DNA from: Alteromonas sp. BMJM2
GTDB lineage: Bacteria > Pseudomonadota > Gammaproteobacteria > Enterobacterales > Alteromonadaceae
Reading direction: 5' to 3'
Assembly (NCBI RefSeq): GCF_027257845.1
Contig: NZ_JAPVOT010000002.1
Coordinates: 248,001 to 312,000, forward strand
DNA length: 64,000 bases
Shown here: piece after piece, positions 27,197 to 36,232 of the stretch
Position numbering within the stretch: the first letter of the stretch is position 1
Layout: each line of letters opens with the position of its first letter
Program-made: the position numbers and the translations under genes
Notes under the pieces: model-generated
Told to the model about the DNA's origin: nothing
Database searches by the model: none
Seen by the model: the letters and a program-made list of their open reading frames with translations, nothing else

Positions 27197-27480
27197 TATC
27201 CCAAAAAAGCTATCCAAAAGACCTATTTGAAACAGTACTTGTTTCTGTAAAGGAAGTGCACCCTCTTGCAACGGCTGTGCACTTACCTAGCCAACCATGA
27301 TCACTTGTAGGCACAAGGTGATAGGCGTAATCTGTAGATGTGCTGCTTGCGCTGCATGGGTTGCACTTAATCAACCACGCCAGATTAGCCGCATCAGATT
27401 AACCACATTAGAAAGTCACGCCACCTATAAAGTATTGCATCAGTGTTTATAGGTGGAATGATTTTTACAGGTAAACACGC

Positions 27481-28785
27481 ATGCAAAAAATAGTCATAGT
27501 GGGAGGCGGCGCAGGTGGGCTTGAATTAGCCAGCCGTTTAAGTCGCAAACTTGGCAGCAAAAATAAAGCTGATATTACGCTAGTAGATAGAAGCAGAACC
27601 CATGTCTGGAAGCCACTGTTACATGAAGTGGCCGCAGGTGTTATTGATAAGCACTCTGACGGGGTAGACTACGCCATTCACGCGGCATCTCATCATTATC
27701 GCTTCCAGTTAGGAGAGATGTGCTCAATAGATGCCGCGGCAAAAACACTGACACTCTCTCCGCTTATAGATGAAGAGGGGCATGAAGTGCTTCCCAAGCG
27801 CCACGTTGAATACGACCAGCTTGTTATGGCAATCGGGAGCGTAAGCAATGATTTTGGTACGCCAGGTGTAGCAAAACACTGCTACCTGCTTGATTCATTG
27901 GCGCAAGCCGAGCGCTTTCATCGAGCCCTATTAAATCAACTTATTCGCGTAAACCAACAGGAAGGCCCTAATTCAGATAAAAACGCGCATATTAATGTTG
28001 CCATTGTGGGTGCGGGTGCTACAGGCACAGAGCTGGCGGCGCAGCTTCACCATGTGGCTAACCTTTCAAAGGCTTACGGCATGCCGGACATGTCCGCTTC
28101 GCGACTTAAAATTACTATTGTTGAGGCTGGAGAACGCATACTTCCCGCACTGCCGACGCGCATTGCCAATACGGCTCGTGAGGCATTAAACGACTTAGGC
28201 GTTGTCATTAAAGAACAAACTACGGTAGCAGAGGCAGACTGCGACGGACTTATTACCAAAGACGGTTCTCGTATCGACGCTGACTTAATGGTGTGGGCAG
28301 CAGGGGTTAAAGCGCCGGATTTTATTACCAGCATGGGGCTGTTTGAGACTAATAAAGCGAATCAAATTCTTGTTGATGAGCAGCTTAGAAGCACCACAGA
28401 AAAAACGATTTGGGTACTGGGCGACTGCTGTGGTTTTCAGCAGGAAAATGGAAAGTGGGTACCGCCTCGGGCGCAGTCCGCGCACCAGATGGCAGACATT
28501 GTCGCTCATAATATTTGTGCCCTGATTAATGGCAAAACAACAAAACCGTTTGTTTATCAGGACTACGGTTCGTTAGTGCATTTGAGTAAATACAGCACGG
28601 TGGGCAGTTTGATGGGCTCGTTGTCAAACGGCAGTATGTTTATAGAGGGCCGATTGGCTAAGCTAGTGTATGTGTCGCTTTATAATATGCACCAGTTTGC
28701 CGTTCACGGAAAGGTGAAAGGGGTGCTTAAGCTGCTGGTTAAAAAATTAAGCCACGCCATGAGCCCAAAACTTAAGCTTCATTAA
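27481..28785 (+). CDS. FAD-dependent pyridine nucleotide-disulphide oxidoreductase, NDH-2-like
   Basis: 434 residues. An N-terminal FAD-binding IVIVGGGAGGLELASRL motif, then THVWKPLLHEVAAG as in type II NADH dehydrogenases, a second dinucleotide fold VAIVGAGATGTELAAQL, and the FAD-ribityl-binding VLGDCCGF block. The C-terminal segment (about 390-430) is amphipathic and basic and could attach the enzyme to the inner membrane. It would pass electrons from NADH to quinone without pumping protons. It is a single-gene unit ending in a strong hairpin terminator. Confidence 0.9.
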   Translation: MQKIVIVGGGAGGLELASRLSRKLGSKNKADITLVDRSRTHVWKPLLHEVAAGVIDKHSDGVDYAIHAASHHYRFQLGEMCSIDAAAKTLTLSPLIDEEGHEVLPKRHVEYDQLVMAIGSVSNDFGTPGVAKHCYLLDSLAQAERFHRALLNQLIRVNQQEGPNSDKNAHINVAIVGAGATGTELAAQLHHVANLSKAYGMPDMSASRLKITIVEAGERILPALPTRIANTAREALNDLGVVIKEQTTVAEADCDGLITKDGSRIDADLMVWAAGVKAPDFITSMGLFETNKANQILVDEQLRSTTEKTIWVLGDCCGFQQENGKWVPPRAQSAHQMADIVAHNICALINGKTTKPFVYQDYGSLVHLSKYSTVGSLMGSLSNGSMFIEGRLAKLVYVSLYNMHQFAVHGKVKGVLKLLVKKLSHAMSPKLKLH

Positions 28786-28830
28786 GGCTTTATTTTCTCG
28801 TTAATAACAGAAAGCTCGCCAATAGCAGAA

Positions 28831-28885
28831 AGCCCGCATACCAGCTGTTGCTACAGCATCAAACCGGTATGCGGGCTGTTTATTC
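28831..28885. terminator. Bidirectional terminator, NDH-2-like and YceI genes
   Basis: AGCCCGCATACC at 28831-28842 pairs perfectly with GGTATGCGGGCT at 28866-28877 (12 bp) with T-rich sequence after it on +, and a shorter T-run on the minus side, between convergent genes. Confidence 0.75.
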
Positions 28886-28936
28886 TGTTTGTTGCTCATT
28901 TATCGCGAGCTAAATTATCGCAAGCTTACTTTGTAC

Positions 28937-29503
28937 TTATTGCTTAACGCCTTCTACGTGCAGCTCTAGTTCTACCGTTTGTGACGCCGGACCTAGGTCG
29001 TAATCAATACCAAAGTCTTTCAGTGCAATTACCGTCGTTCCCATGAACCCAGCGCGATAGCCGCCCCACGGATCTTTACCTTCGCCAATCTTTTTCGCAT
29101 TAATGGTAATAGGTTTAGTGACACCATGAAACGTAAAGTCGCCCATCACGTCCATCATACCGTCGCCCTTTTCAACAATTTTCGTGCTGACAAATTTTGC
29201 TGAAGGGTATTCATCAACGTCTAAAAAGTCGTCGCCTTTTAAATGCTTGTCTCGTTCAGCGTGATTTGAATCGATGCTGTCGGTGGTAATGTTTACCATT
29301 ATATTTGCATCACTTGGTTTCTCGTCATCATAGCTAAAGGTACCTTCAAAGTCATTGAAGCGACCTGTAAGCCATGAATAACCTAAATGCTGAATTTTAA
29401 AGTTGATTGACGCGTGTGCGCCCTTGCTATCGATAACGTAATCAGCTGCTTGAACCGAGCTCATCGATAATGCGGCTGCGAGTGCCAGTGCTAACTTCTT
29501 CAT
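28937..29503 (-). CDS. YceI family periplasmic lipid-binding protein
   Basis: 188 residues from ATG 29503, chosen because AAAGGAG lies 6 nt upstream and a standard signal peptide (MKKLALALAAALSMSSVQA) starts there. The mature part shows the YceI landmarks DSKGAHASINFKIQHLGYSWLTGRF, HLKGDDFLDVDEYPSAKF and GFMGTTVIALKDFGIDYD. The lipocalin-like fold binds isoprenoid lipids such as octaprenyl compounds. It follows a cytochrome b561 gene 21 nt upstream; this pairing is frequent in proteobacteria and suggests a shared role in membrane redox chemistry. Confidence 0.95.
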   Translation of the reverse strand: MKKLALALAAALSMSSVQAADYVIDSKGAHASINFKIQHLGYSWLTGRFNDFEGTFSYDDEKPSDANIMVNITTDSIDSNHAERDKHLKGDDFLDVDEYPSAKFVSTKIVEKGDGMMDVMGDFTFHGVTKPITINAKKIGEGKDPWGGYRAGFMGTTVIALKDFGIDYDLGPASQTVELELHVEGVKQ

Positions 29504-29524
29504 ACTATCTCCTTTCATTGATTT

Positions 29525-30052
29525 TTATCGAAGCCGTAACATCTGCTTCAGCGTGTCGTCTTTATTGAAAAAATGATGTTTTAGCGCTGCTACTGCGTGC
29601 AGTGAGGCAGTAACAATCAGTGTCCATGCTAAATAGAAATGGACGTCGCCCGCGATATCCTCTTGGTTCTCAATGAGCCCACCAAGGGCAGGTACTGCAA
29701 ACCAGTTAAAAACGTCGATTGCTCTACCGTCTGCAGTTGAAATTAGGTAGCCAGAGGTGAACATACTTAACAGCAGCGCATACAAAAAAAGATGTCCGAC
29801 TTGACTTGCGCGCTTTTCAATCCCACTTCCATGTGCAGCTGGTCGAGTGCTAAATAGGCGAAATACTATACGTGCCACGGTTAACGCTAAAAGAATGAGA
29901 CCTGCACTTTTGTGCCAATGGGGCGCGGTTTTGTACCAGTCGCTGTAGTAGGTAAGGTCGACCATCCACAGCCCAGACGCAAACATACCAGCCACTGCTA
30001 ATGCGGTAACCCAGTGCATAAATAAAAGAATTCGCGGCCATCTCGTGTTCAT
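29525..30052 (-). CDS. Cytochrome b561 family protein
   Basis: About 175 residues with four hydrophobic helices. Candidate haem ligands are the histidines in LLFMHWVTAL, APHWHKSAG, the DVHFYLAW segment and LHAVAALKHH. These di-haem inner-membrane proteins move electrons between quinone and periplasmic acceptors. The ATG at 30052 has GGA 8 nt upstream; an in-frame ATG at 30070 is the alternative. It forms an operon with the YceI gene. Confidence 0.88.
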   Translation of the reverse strand: MNTRWPRILLFMHWVTALAVAGMFASGLWMVDLTYYSDWYKTAPHWHKSAGLILLALTVARIVFRLFSTRPAAHGSGIEKRASQVGHLFLYALLLSMFTSGYLISTADGRAIDVFNWFAVPALGGLIENQEDIAGDVHFYLAWTLIVTASLHAVAALKHHFFNKDDTLKQMLRLR

Positions 30053-30070
30053 AGTGCGTCCATCTATCAT

Positions 30071-30381
30071 GTTAAGTTCAGCATATAGTCTAAACTTAAG
30101 AATGAAAATTTCTAAAAATTCGACAGTTCGTTCTTTTTTTTAGAATCTAACCTGACTAACGACTCGCCAGTCGTGACTTAATCAATCATGTCTTTGCTAA
30201 GCGGTTAAAAAGCGCTCTGAAAGAGAAGCTCGTAGACATAAAGCTGTTTGAACGTAACTGGTGTTAATAAAGTTTAATAATGGGTAGGTGTTTATATACG
30301 CAATCTGGCTCGATTTTGGCAGCACGACTGGGGAATAACGAAAATTAGAACACTAATGCCGATTAGAAGTGAGGTAAGAAC
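30071..30381. promoter_or_regulatory. Divergent spacer upstream of cytochrome b561 and the Xre-like gene
   Basis: 311 bp with promoters for both directions expected. I see no operator, RNA or repeat that I can support. Confidence 0.35.
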
Positions 30382-30816
30382 ATGAGCAAAACGCCGCTCC
30401 CCACTAATGTGGTGACAAAAGCGTTCACGTGGGCAACTCAAGAATTAGGCCTAAATGTTACGCAGGTTTCTGAAATGCTAGGAATTTCTACGCAAACCCT
30501 AGCAAAGAATACTTTGAATGGATTCGAAAACAGCACACCAGCTTACAGAAAGCAGCTGTCGTTTATCCGCATGTATTATTTACTTAGTGCTATGTCAAAA
30601 GGAAACACTGAACAAATACATTCATGGTTTTATAGTTATAATATGGCGTTTGGATCAACTCCGTCGGATACGTGTTCGCAATATGACGGACTAGAGCGTA
30701 TATCAGACTACCTTCGTTCGTTAAAGCAAAGCGATGCGGAAGATCAATTTTCGCCCATTTTATCAAAACATAAACAGGGTGATGGTTCGGCGCTGCAAAA
30801 AACAACGATGCACTAG
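30382..30816 (+). CDS. Orphan Xre/MbcA/ParS-like (DUF2384-like) protein
   Basis: 144 residues. The N-terminal part (TKAFTWATQELGLNVTQVSEMLGISTQTLAKN) is a helix-turn-helix of the Xre-like type; the following segment (RMYYLLSAMSKGNTEQIHSWFYSYNMAFGSTPSDTC) resembles the toxin-binding domain of MbcA/ParS antitoxins, in which W-F...N...G-x-x-P is conserved. No RES/MbcT-type toxin gene is adjacent; the next gene is an unrelated hydrolase on the other strand. It may be a free-standing regulator derived from an antitoxin. Confidence 0.6.
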   Translation: MSKTPLPTNVVTKAFTWATQELGLNVTQVSEMLGISTQTLAKNTLNGFENSTPAYRKQLSFIRMYYLLSAMSKGNTEQIHSWFYSYNMAFGSTPSDTCSQYDGLERISDYLRSLKQSDAEDQFSPILSKHKQGDGSALQKTTMH

Positions 30817-30841
30817 CCGCGGCTACATCATAAAGATATGA

Positions 30842-31792
30842 TTAACAGGCCCTGATATTCTGCGCATGCTTATCGTTAATGGCGCATATAAAGTCAGCGC
30901 AACGCTGAGGCTGTGTTACGGGGATCATGTGCCCTGCGTCTCCAATTATTTCTGATACAGAACCCGCGATAGTGCTTTTTACAGGATGTATATGCATGTC
31001 AGGCGCTAAGATAGCGTCTTGTTCGCCATATAACACGCCAACGGGGCAGGTTATGTTAGCGTAAGCTGAGTGCTGACGACCTAAGCTACCTTGCGCTGCC
31101 ACAGTATCGCGGCTCCCCTCGTAAAAAGACTTTGAATGCAGGGCCAGCGCTCCACCTCCATGTTTTGCAAAACTTTTTGGGACTGCTTCAGGGTAAAAAA
31201 TTTGCGATATTTGTTTGCTACCAAATTTTACTCTGAACGGGCTAGCGATAGTTTTAGATATGCTTTTACGTAGAAAGTTATTAGGAATGTAAAGAATGGA
31301 AAGCGGACCTGCGCCTTTGAGTAACCGCGTGGTGAGTGGACACAGCAGCGATACAGCATTAATGCGCTCGGGGGCATCAATCGCCATGCGCAGTGCAATT
31401 CCGCCACCCATGGAGTGACCAACAAGATAGGCATTATCAATACCGACTTTGTCCATCCATTCACGTATCATGCTGCTTTGCTTTTCAAATGACGCTGATG
31501 TGGACTTTGCGCGGATAGAAAACCCATTTCCTGGTCTATCAATACTGTAAACCGTGTAGCGAGTTGCTAATATTGATGCGAGCTTCGAGAAATTAGCACT
31601 ATTGCCTAACAGGCCGTGAATAAGTACCAGTGCGGGACCACTTCCCTGCATTTGCCAGTGAATTGTGCCACCCTCTACAGGAGTCAGCTTGCCTGGTGCG
31701 AAGAAGTTTTGTTCAATTTTTTTATCAATGTTAGTGGTAAACCAAACAAGTAAGGCAAGAATAAAAACAATAATGAGCAAAGCAATGAACAT
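30842..31792 (-). CDS. Membrane-anchored alpha/beta hydrolase
   Basis: About 316 residues. One N-terminal hydrophobic helix (MFIALLIIVFILALLVWF) precedes an alpha/beta-hydrolase domain with the oxyanion segment LVLIHGLLGNSANF, the nucleophile elbow VGHSMGGG and a late acid/His pair (LYGEQDAIL, GDAGHMIPV). The ATG at 31792 is preferred over the TTG at 31852, which has no ribosome site. Substrate unknown; esters or amides at the membrane surface are possible. Confidence 0.85.
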   Translation of the reverse strand: MFIALLIIVFILALLVWFTTNIDKKIEQNFFAPGKLTPVEGGTIHWQMQGSGPALVLIHGLLGNSANFSKLASILATRYTVYSIDRPGNGFSIRAKSTSASFEKQSSMIREWMDKVGIDNAYLVGHSMGGGIALRMAIDAPERINAVSLLCPLTTRLLKGAGPLSILYIPNNFLRKSISKTIASPFRVKFGSKQISQIFYPEAVPKSFAKHGGGALALHSKSFYEGSRDTVAAQGSLGRQHSAYANITCPVGVLYGEQDAILAPDMHIHPVKSTIAGSVSEIIGDAGHMIPVTQPQRCADFICAINDKHAQNIRAC

Positions 31793-32010
31793 ACGTGTTC
31801 CAATATAAAGTAGATAAATAAACGTATAGGTTTCTTGAAACAGCGTCAACAACGTAATTGCGTACTCGAGTTAGAAGTCAGAGGGATTGCTAAATGCATG
31901 ATTTAAGAAATGCATGGTTTGAAAAATGCGTGTTGGTGAAAAAAGAAAGCGGCGAAACGCCCATGACAAAAGTCATCAAGAAGCCTGGTAAATAGGTTAT
32001 AGGAAGGTTA

Positions 32011-32427
32011 ATGGAACGGAAAATAACGTCGTCAATATCAATTGATGAAAGCGAAATAGAGATGCAGGCGATTCGTGCACAGGGCGCGGGCGGCCAAAAT
32101 GTGAATAAAGTAAGCAGTGCTATTCATTTGCGCTTTGATATACGGGCATCATCGCTGCCGGATTCCCTCAAAGAGTCTTTGCTTTCTGCAAAAGACAAGC
32201 GATTAACTACCGACGGCGTTCTTGTATTAAAGGCACAAAATTATAGAACGCAGGAACAAAACAGAGAAGATGCGATTACTCGACTGATAGGATGGATTAA
32301 AGCAGCGACAATTAAACAAAAACCAAGAAAGCCCACGCGAGTGAGTCGCGCCGCGAAAGCGCGAAGAGTAGATGCGAAAAAATTACAAGGTGCTAAAAAA
32401 ACTTTGCGAGGAAAAGTGGAAGTTTAG
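32011..32427 (+). CDS. arfB: Alternative ribosome-rescue factor ArfB (peptidyl-tRNA hydrolase)
   Basis: 138 residues. The catalytic GGQ is at residues 27-29 within RAQGAGGQNVNKVSSAIHLRF, and the C-terminal tail from about residue 105 is very rich in Lys and Arg, as needed to enter the empty mRNA channel of stalled ribosomes. The protein hydrolyses the peptidyl-tRNA ester on ribosomes lacking a stop codon. The length is typical. The ATG has an AGGAAGG site upstream. Confidence 0.95.
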   Translation: MERKITSSISIDESEIEMQAIRAQGAGGQNVNKVSSAIHLRFDIRASSLPDSLKESLLSAKDKRLTTDGVLVLKAQNYRTQEQNREDAITRLIGWIKAATIKQKPRKPTRVSRAAKARRVDAKKLQGAKKTLRGKVEV

Positions 32428-32594
32428 GAGCAAATAAACTAAAGTATAAGGCTCAAATTTGTCATTCCGCAAGACAACGGAAAACTCTAATAAATATAAC
32501 TAGATGTGTCTTGTGTGCTGGGGTGTAGTGCCTAACAGCGCATCTTATCGATGTGTGCTCACCCTCAATATCGGAAATTAGGAAAGCAGAAAAA

Positions 32595-33284
32595 GTGACT
32601 CGTTCAGAAGTTATCCCAATGGTGCTGTTTGCAGCTATCGTTTTTTGCCTTGGTATGAATACTCCCCAAGCAGCAAATGAAATCATTGCGCGATTATTCA
32701 ATCAATCAATCACCAATAGTGAGCTGCAGCCTTCTCAGGCAGACGTAGAGCGTTTTCAATCTATGCTTACGGACAAGTCTGAAAAGGAAGTGCGCCACTT
32801 ACTTGCCCAGCGCGCTTTAGGTAGCAAGATCACTGAATCTGTACTAGCAGACTTTGCCAATAAAAATGAAATTGCCCCTGAAGTCAGTGAAATTCAGTCA
32901 GCCTATTCGGTAATAAAGCTGTGGACTGTCGATTTAGACAATGCGGGTGAATACCCTGAAGAAGAGCTTGAGCGTTACCGTATGGCCTTAGCGCAAAGCA
33001 TGGCTAAAAGCTGGAAAGTGTCTAAGGCACTTTACGAAGCTTATGGTGGTGATGTTGTTTTTCAGCAAGATAACCCGCTTACTCCGGTTGGCGCATACCA
33101 GCAGCTTTTCGAGCAATACCGCGAGAAGGGTGAGTTCGTTATTTACGACCCAATATTTAAAGCGGCGTTTTGGAGTTCGGTTCGTATGAAATACGCGAAG
33201 ACTCAAGAGCCAGACAATATCGACTTTTCTTTTCCGTGGTGGGAAAGAAGAATGAGCGCCTCTGAAGGCGGTAAAAGCAATTAA
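32595..33284 (+). CDS. Secreted protein of unknown function, SurA-N-like region possible
   Basis: About 230 residues if started at the GTG at 32595, where a signal peptide begins (VTRSEVIPMVLFAAIVFCLGMNTPQA); an ATG at 32553 gives 14 more residues. The mature part is helical and charged, with the segment LQPSQADVERFQSMLTDKSEKEVRHLLAQRAL reminiscent of the N-terminal helices of parvulin-type periplasmic chaperones, but no isomerase domain follows. The C-terminus is aromatic-rich (IDFSFPWWERRM). I do not recognise the family. Confidence 0.6.
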   Translation: MTRSEVIPMVLFAAIVFCLGMNTPQAANEIIARLFNQSITNSELQPSQADVERFQSMLTDKSEKEVRHLLAQRALGSKITESVLADFANKNEIAPEVSEIQSAYSVIKLWTVDLDNAGEYPEEELERYRMALAQSMAKSWKVSKALYEAYGGDVVFQQDNPLTPVGAYQQLFEQYREKGEFVIYDPIFKAAFWSSVRMKYAKTQEPDNIDFSFPWWERRMSASEGGKSN

Positions 33285-33289
33285 AAGAC

Positions 33290-33323
33290 CCACCTTTTCA
33301 TCATATGCTATGTGAAAAGGTGG
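33290..33323. terminator. Hairpin after the unknown secreted protein gene
   Basis: CCACCTTTTCA pairs perfectly with TGAAAAGGTGG (11 bp, 12-nt loop) six bases after the stop codon. The tail is not U-rich, so it is a plausible 3'-end hairpin rather than a textbook terminator. Confidence 0.5.
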
Positions 33324-33402
33324 ATGCGTAGACTAATTGTCAAATTACTCATTAATCTACATAGTCATCAAACTCTGATGACTATTTAGTTCAGGTAGCT
33401 AT

Positions 33403-33594
33403 TTAGTTTAAGTAGCTATCGACTTCGCGCTCTGCTTCGTCGCGATTTTTGCCGTATGCCTGCTGAACCTTACCAATTAATTCTTCTCTGCGACCATCAA
33501 TTTTATCTAGGTCGTCGTCGGTAAGTTTGCCCCATTTCTGCTGCACTTTACCTTTCATTTCCTTCCAATTACCTTCGATACGATCACTGTTCAT
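33403..33594 (-). CDS. CsbD family stress-response protein
   Basis: 63 residues, highly charged, with the characteristic repeated pattern [20 protein letters not shown] and a second related half ([15 protein letters not shown]). A clear AAGGAG ribosome site precedes the ATG. CsbD proteins are abundant small stress proteins of unknown mechanism. Single-gene unit. Confidence 0.95.
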   Translation of the reverse strand: MNSDRIEGNWKEMKGKVQQKWGKLTDDDLDKIDGRREELIGKVQQAYGKNRDEAEREVDSYLN

Positions 33595-34201
33595 AATGTT
33601 TTCTCCTTGTCATAATGAATAAAAGCATTTGTTGGTCTTTGGAGTCGACCTGAGTTGCTTACTCAATAGTAAGAATGCAATTCACAGTCCAATGTGTAAG
33701 GTTATGAAATTAATGACTATTATTGATTTTGAATTACATGGCGCACTGTAATTCGTGCAGTAATTACAAGCGCCTGAAAATTCTGCATGAACAGCGAGTG
33801 CTCGCTTACCCGGCTTTTAACCTATTTGCAAACGCTACGCCGCCTAAATGAATTCGCTGCACAGAAGGGGGAAATACGGCTTGTTTTGGTTACTTCTGCA
33901 AGGCGCGGACAATAAAGCTAATTCAATTCAACTTTATAGAAAACGCTAAAAAAGGAAACAAATAGAAAAAGAGAGGGGATAAAAACAGGAAAGGTAGAAA
34001 AGAAAAAGGGGCATAATGCCCCTTAAAAAACACAATATCACTTGGAAAACACATACACACTACATAAAACCGAACACTCAACGACTTCATGTATAAGTAA
34101 GAGAGCAAATTTTAGAAAAGGTTCCACATTTTTTAAAATTTATTTCCCTAAACACATTGTTAAATAAACATTCGTTGATGTTGCGCCAGCAAGTATCGTG
34201 T
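33595..34201. other. Gene-free spacer with homopurine tract
   Basis: 607 bp between two minus-strand genes. It holds the promoter of the CsbD gene, a long purine run on + (about 33947-34012), and the terminator of the MFS gene. The 61-codon frame crossing the purine run is low complexity and not convincing. Confidence 0.5.
34006..34024 (-). terminator. Intrinsic terminator of the MFS exporter gene
   Basis: AAGGGGCAT and ATGCCCCTT form a 9-bp inverted repeat around one base (seven pairs with a 5-nt loop in practice). On the minus strand it is followed by a T-rich run, about 180 nt behind the MFS stop. Confidence 0.7.
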
Positions 34202-35434
34202 TTAATGGTCTGCAGACTGCTTTATTCTGCGAAGCGTTATTAAAACCACGCTTGAAATAAGTGCCATGAGTATACTTGCTGCAGCAAATGGCAAGGCAAT
34301 GTTTACTTGATAAAGCGTTGCCGCGAGGGGCGGGCCTACAATATATCCCATTGCCGTTGTTGCGGTAATTAAACCGGTAATTGATGACTGCTGCGACGGT
34401 GAGCAATACGTAGTTGCTGCTGCAGCAAGAGAGGGGTAGGCCATGCCCATACCTACGCCCATAATTGCCATACCCAGATAAGAGACTGTAAAACTTTTCT
34501 GTAAAAACAGAACTAGGTAAGCCAAGGATAGCAGCGGTAGTGCTATCGACATCATGCTTTCTTTGCTTATGCGAGCTTTTTGCACCACAGTAAACTGTAC
34601 GGTGAGTGAGGTAACTGCGCTCATCATCATTGCAAAACCCACTAACTGTGCGGCTTCAACAGGGTTTTTGGCGTAAAAATCGATAAAGAAGAATCCCATG
34701 GTTTGTTGCATCATTGCCATTGCTGCAAACACACATACGCAGCTAGCAACAAAAATATAGGGTAAACGTGTTGGGTTATCTTCCACTGCGTTTTGCGATT
34801 GAGTCTGTTCTTCTGAAGATTGCGGCGGTAATACAGGTAGCTTAAAAACGACTAATATAAGTGCCAACATTGTTAAAATGACGATGCTATAGAGGGGGGC
34901 GAGCAATCCAAAGCCCACAAGCAGCCCCGCATAGGCAGGGCCTATAATTTGGCCAACATTACTGGCAGAGGTGACTTTACTTATAGCGCTTACACGCCCT
35001 GCGGCTGAGCTAATCGCCACCGCATAGCCCACGGCAGATGGAGGCGTCGCTGACATAATAGTAGATTGCAGACTGCGGCTAATAAGTAGTGCCAAAAATA
35101 GGTTTGTTCCGCTGATGATGCCGGAAAAACCTGCCATCCAAGCACTTGCAAAAGCAAACGTTCCTGCACTATATCCTGCAAGCCCAACAATTAGGATGCG
35201 TTTAAACCCAGCTCGCCGCGCTATTTTGCTCCACACATTGGTGCCAATAGCAAAGATGAGTGCAGAGCTCGACATTATTGTAGCGATATGAAATTCAGAT
35301 AGATTAGCTTCTCGCCCCATTGACGGTAACGTAGCAAGCATAACGCTTTGCCCCACCGATGTAGCAAGGAGCGCACAAAACAGAACTCTGAATACGATTG
35401 CCGACGAGGGCTGTAACCTTGATGAAGACGGCAA
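34202..35434 (-). CDS. Major facilitator superfamily exporter
   Basis: 410 residues with twelve predicted membrane helices and the MFS motif A region (NVWSKIARRAGFKRILIVG) between helices 2 and 3. The central loop (VLPPQSSEEQTQSQNA) is short. It resembles drug or siderophore efflux proteins of the DHA1 type. The start is a TTG with no clear ribosome site, so the N-terminus is uncertain. A terminator 90 nt upstream isolates it from the preceding region. Substrate unknown. Confidence 0.85.
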   Translation of the reverse strand: MPSSSRLQPSSAIVFRVLFCALLATSVGQSVMLATLPSMGREANLSEFHIATIMSSSALIFAIGTNVWSKIARRAGFKRILIVGLAGYSAGTFAFASAWMAGFSGIISGTNLFLALLISRSLQSTIMSATPPSAVGYAVAISSAAGRVSAISKVTSASNVGQIIGPAYAGLLVGFGLLAPLYSIVILTMLALILVVFKLPVLPPQSSEEQTQSQNAVEDNPTRLPYIFVASCVCVFAAMAMMQQTMGFFFIDFYAKNPVEAAQLVGFAMMMSAVTSLTVQFTVVQKARISKESMMSIALPLLSLAYLVLFLQKSFTVSYLGMAIMGVGMGMAYPSLAAAATTYCSPSQQSSITGLITATTAMGYIVGPPLAATLYQVNIALPFAAASILMALISSVVLITLRRIKQSADH

Positions 35435-36232
35435 AAGAGGGGATACCTAACAAAAATTCTACACCCTATTATGGTATCACGAAGTCATGGTGTTACTTAA
35501 TTTAGGACAAAAAAATACCCGCCAAAGGCGGGCAAAAATCAGAGTTGTGTAAAGACCGGGATGGGTCTTGGGGGGGAGAGGCTAGTCGTCTAGTGACAAC
35601 TCGTTGATCATACACGGGGTACATACCAACGTCCTCGTTATGGTTTCGCTGAAGTAACACACAGTCTTCAACGATACCAAATAAGTTACAATCCCTTGCT
35701 AGATACGACGTCAATGTCGATACTTTCGATGAGGGTACTGAAAAAAGGTTATTTCACATTCCATATTAAATAAGCCCTTTGCATCCTGCTCAGTTTTGTT
35801 GAGTTATTCCAAACTCAACCGCACCATCGATCAGTCGCATAACGAACATTCAGTGTCCTAAAGCATAGTTCGGTTCAATCCATTTATCCGTGGTTGACAC
35901 ATTCCTTTTAATCGTGACAATTGTCTACCTACCAAACTTGCTTTTACGTAATATGGACTCTCCGTTTCAAAAGCCTTCCTGGCTTCACATTACGCTCATA
36001 CCTTATCCGTTAGTATAATATATGCTTGAACTGTGCCAGCTTTCTCTTTCAGCTTTTAAATTGTTTATGCATCTGTTTTATAAGTGTTTTTTGGTTATTC
36101 TTGGCCTTTTTGATAATTTCCAAGTGAGACGCGAAAATTACTGAGTGTAAAATTTTCTTAATGTGTGAAGCTTTTTACACTCACTTGAACCAGTTAACCC
36201 TCCATCACCATTACATTTAGTAAGGCAAGTTA
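35435..36232. other. 798-bp gene-free spacer, possible small RNA
   Basis: No convincing protein gene. The only long frame (minus, about 35502-35714) starts with TTG, lacks a ribosome site and runs through the terminator stem. The region contains a small hairpin at 35798-35819 (GTTGAGTT/AACTCAAC) and ends in the strong terminator at 35510-35540, so a minus-strand non-coding transcript is possible. Confidence 0.4.
35510..35540 (-). terminator. Strong intrinsic terminator with no obvious gene in front
   Basis: On the minus strand a GCCCGCC / GGCGGGT hairpin with a 3-nt loop is followed by TATTTTTTTG. It lies upstream of the MFS gene and about 700 nt after the TonB receptor stop, so whatever it terminates is either a long 3' UTR or a separate small RNA. 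Confidence 0.8.

Noticed and set aside
33923..34108. 61-residue minus-strand frame
   Set aside because: Low-complexity Phe/Leu/Ser product arising from the homopurine tract and running through a terminator.
35502..35714. 70-residue minus-strand small protein
   Set aside because: It needs a TTG start with no ribosome site and its C-terminus is encoded by the terminator stem, so a non-coding reading is more likely.
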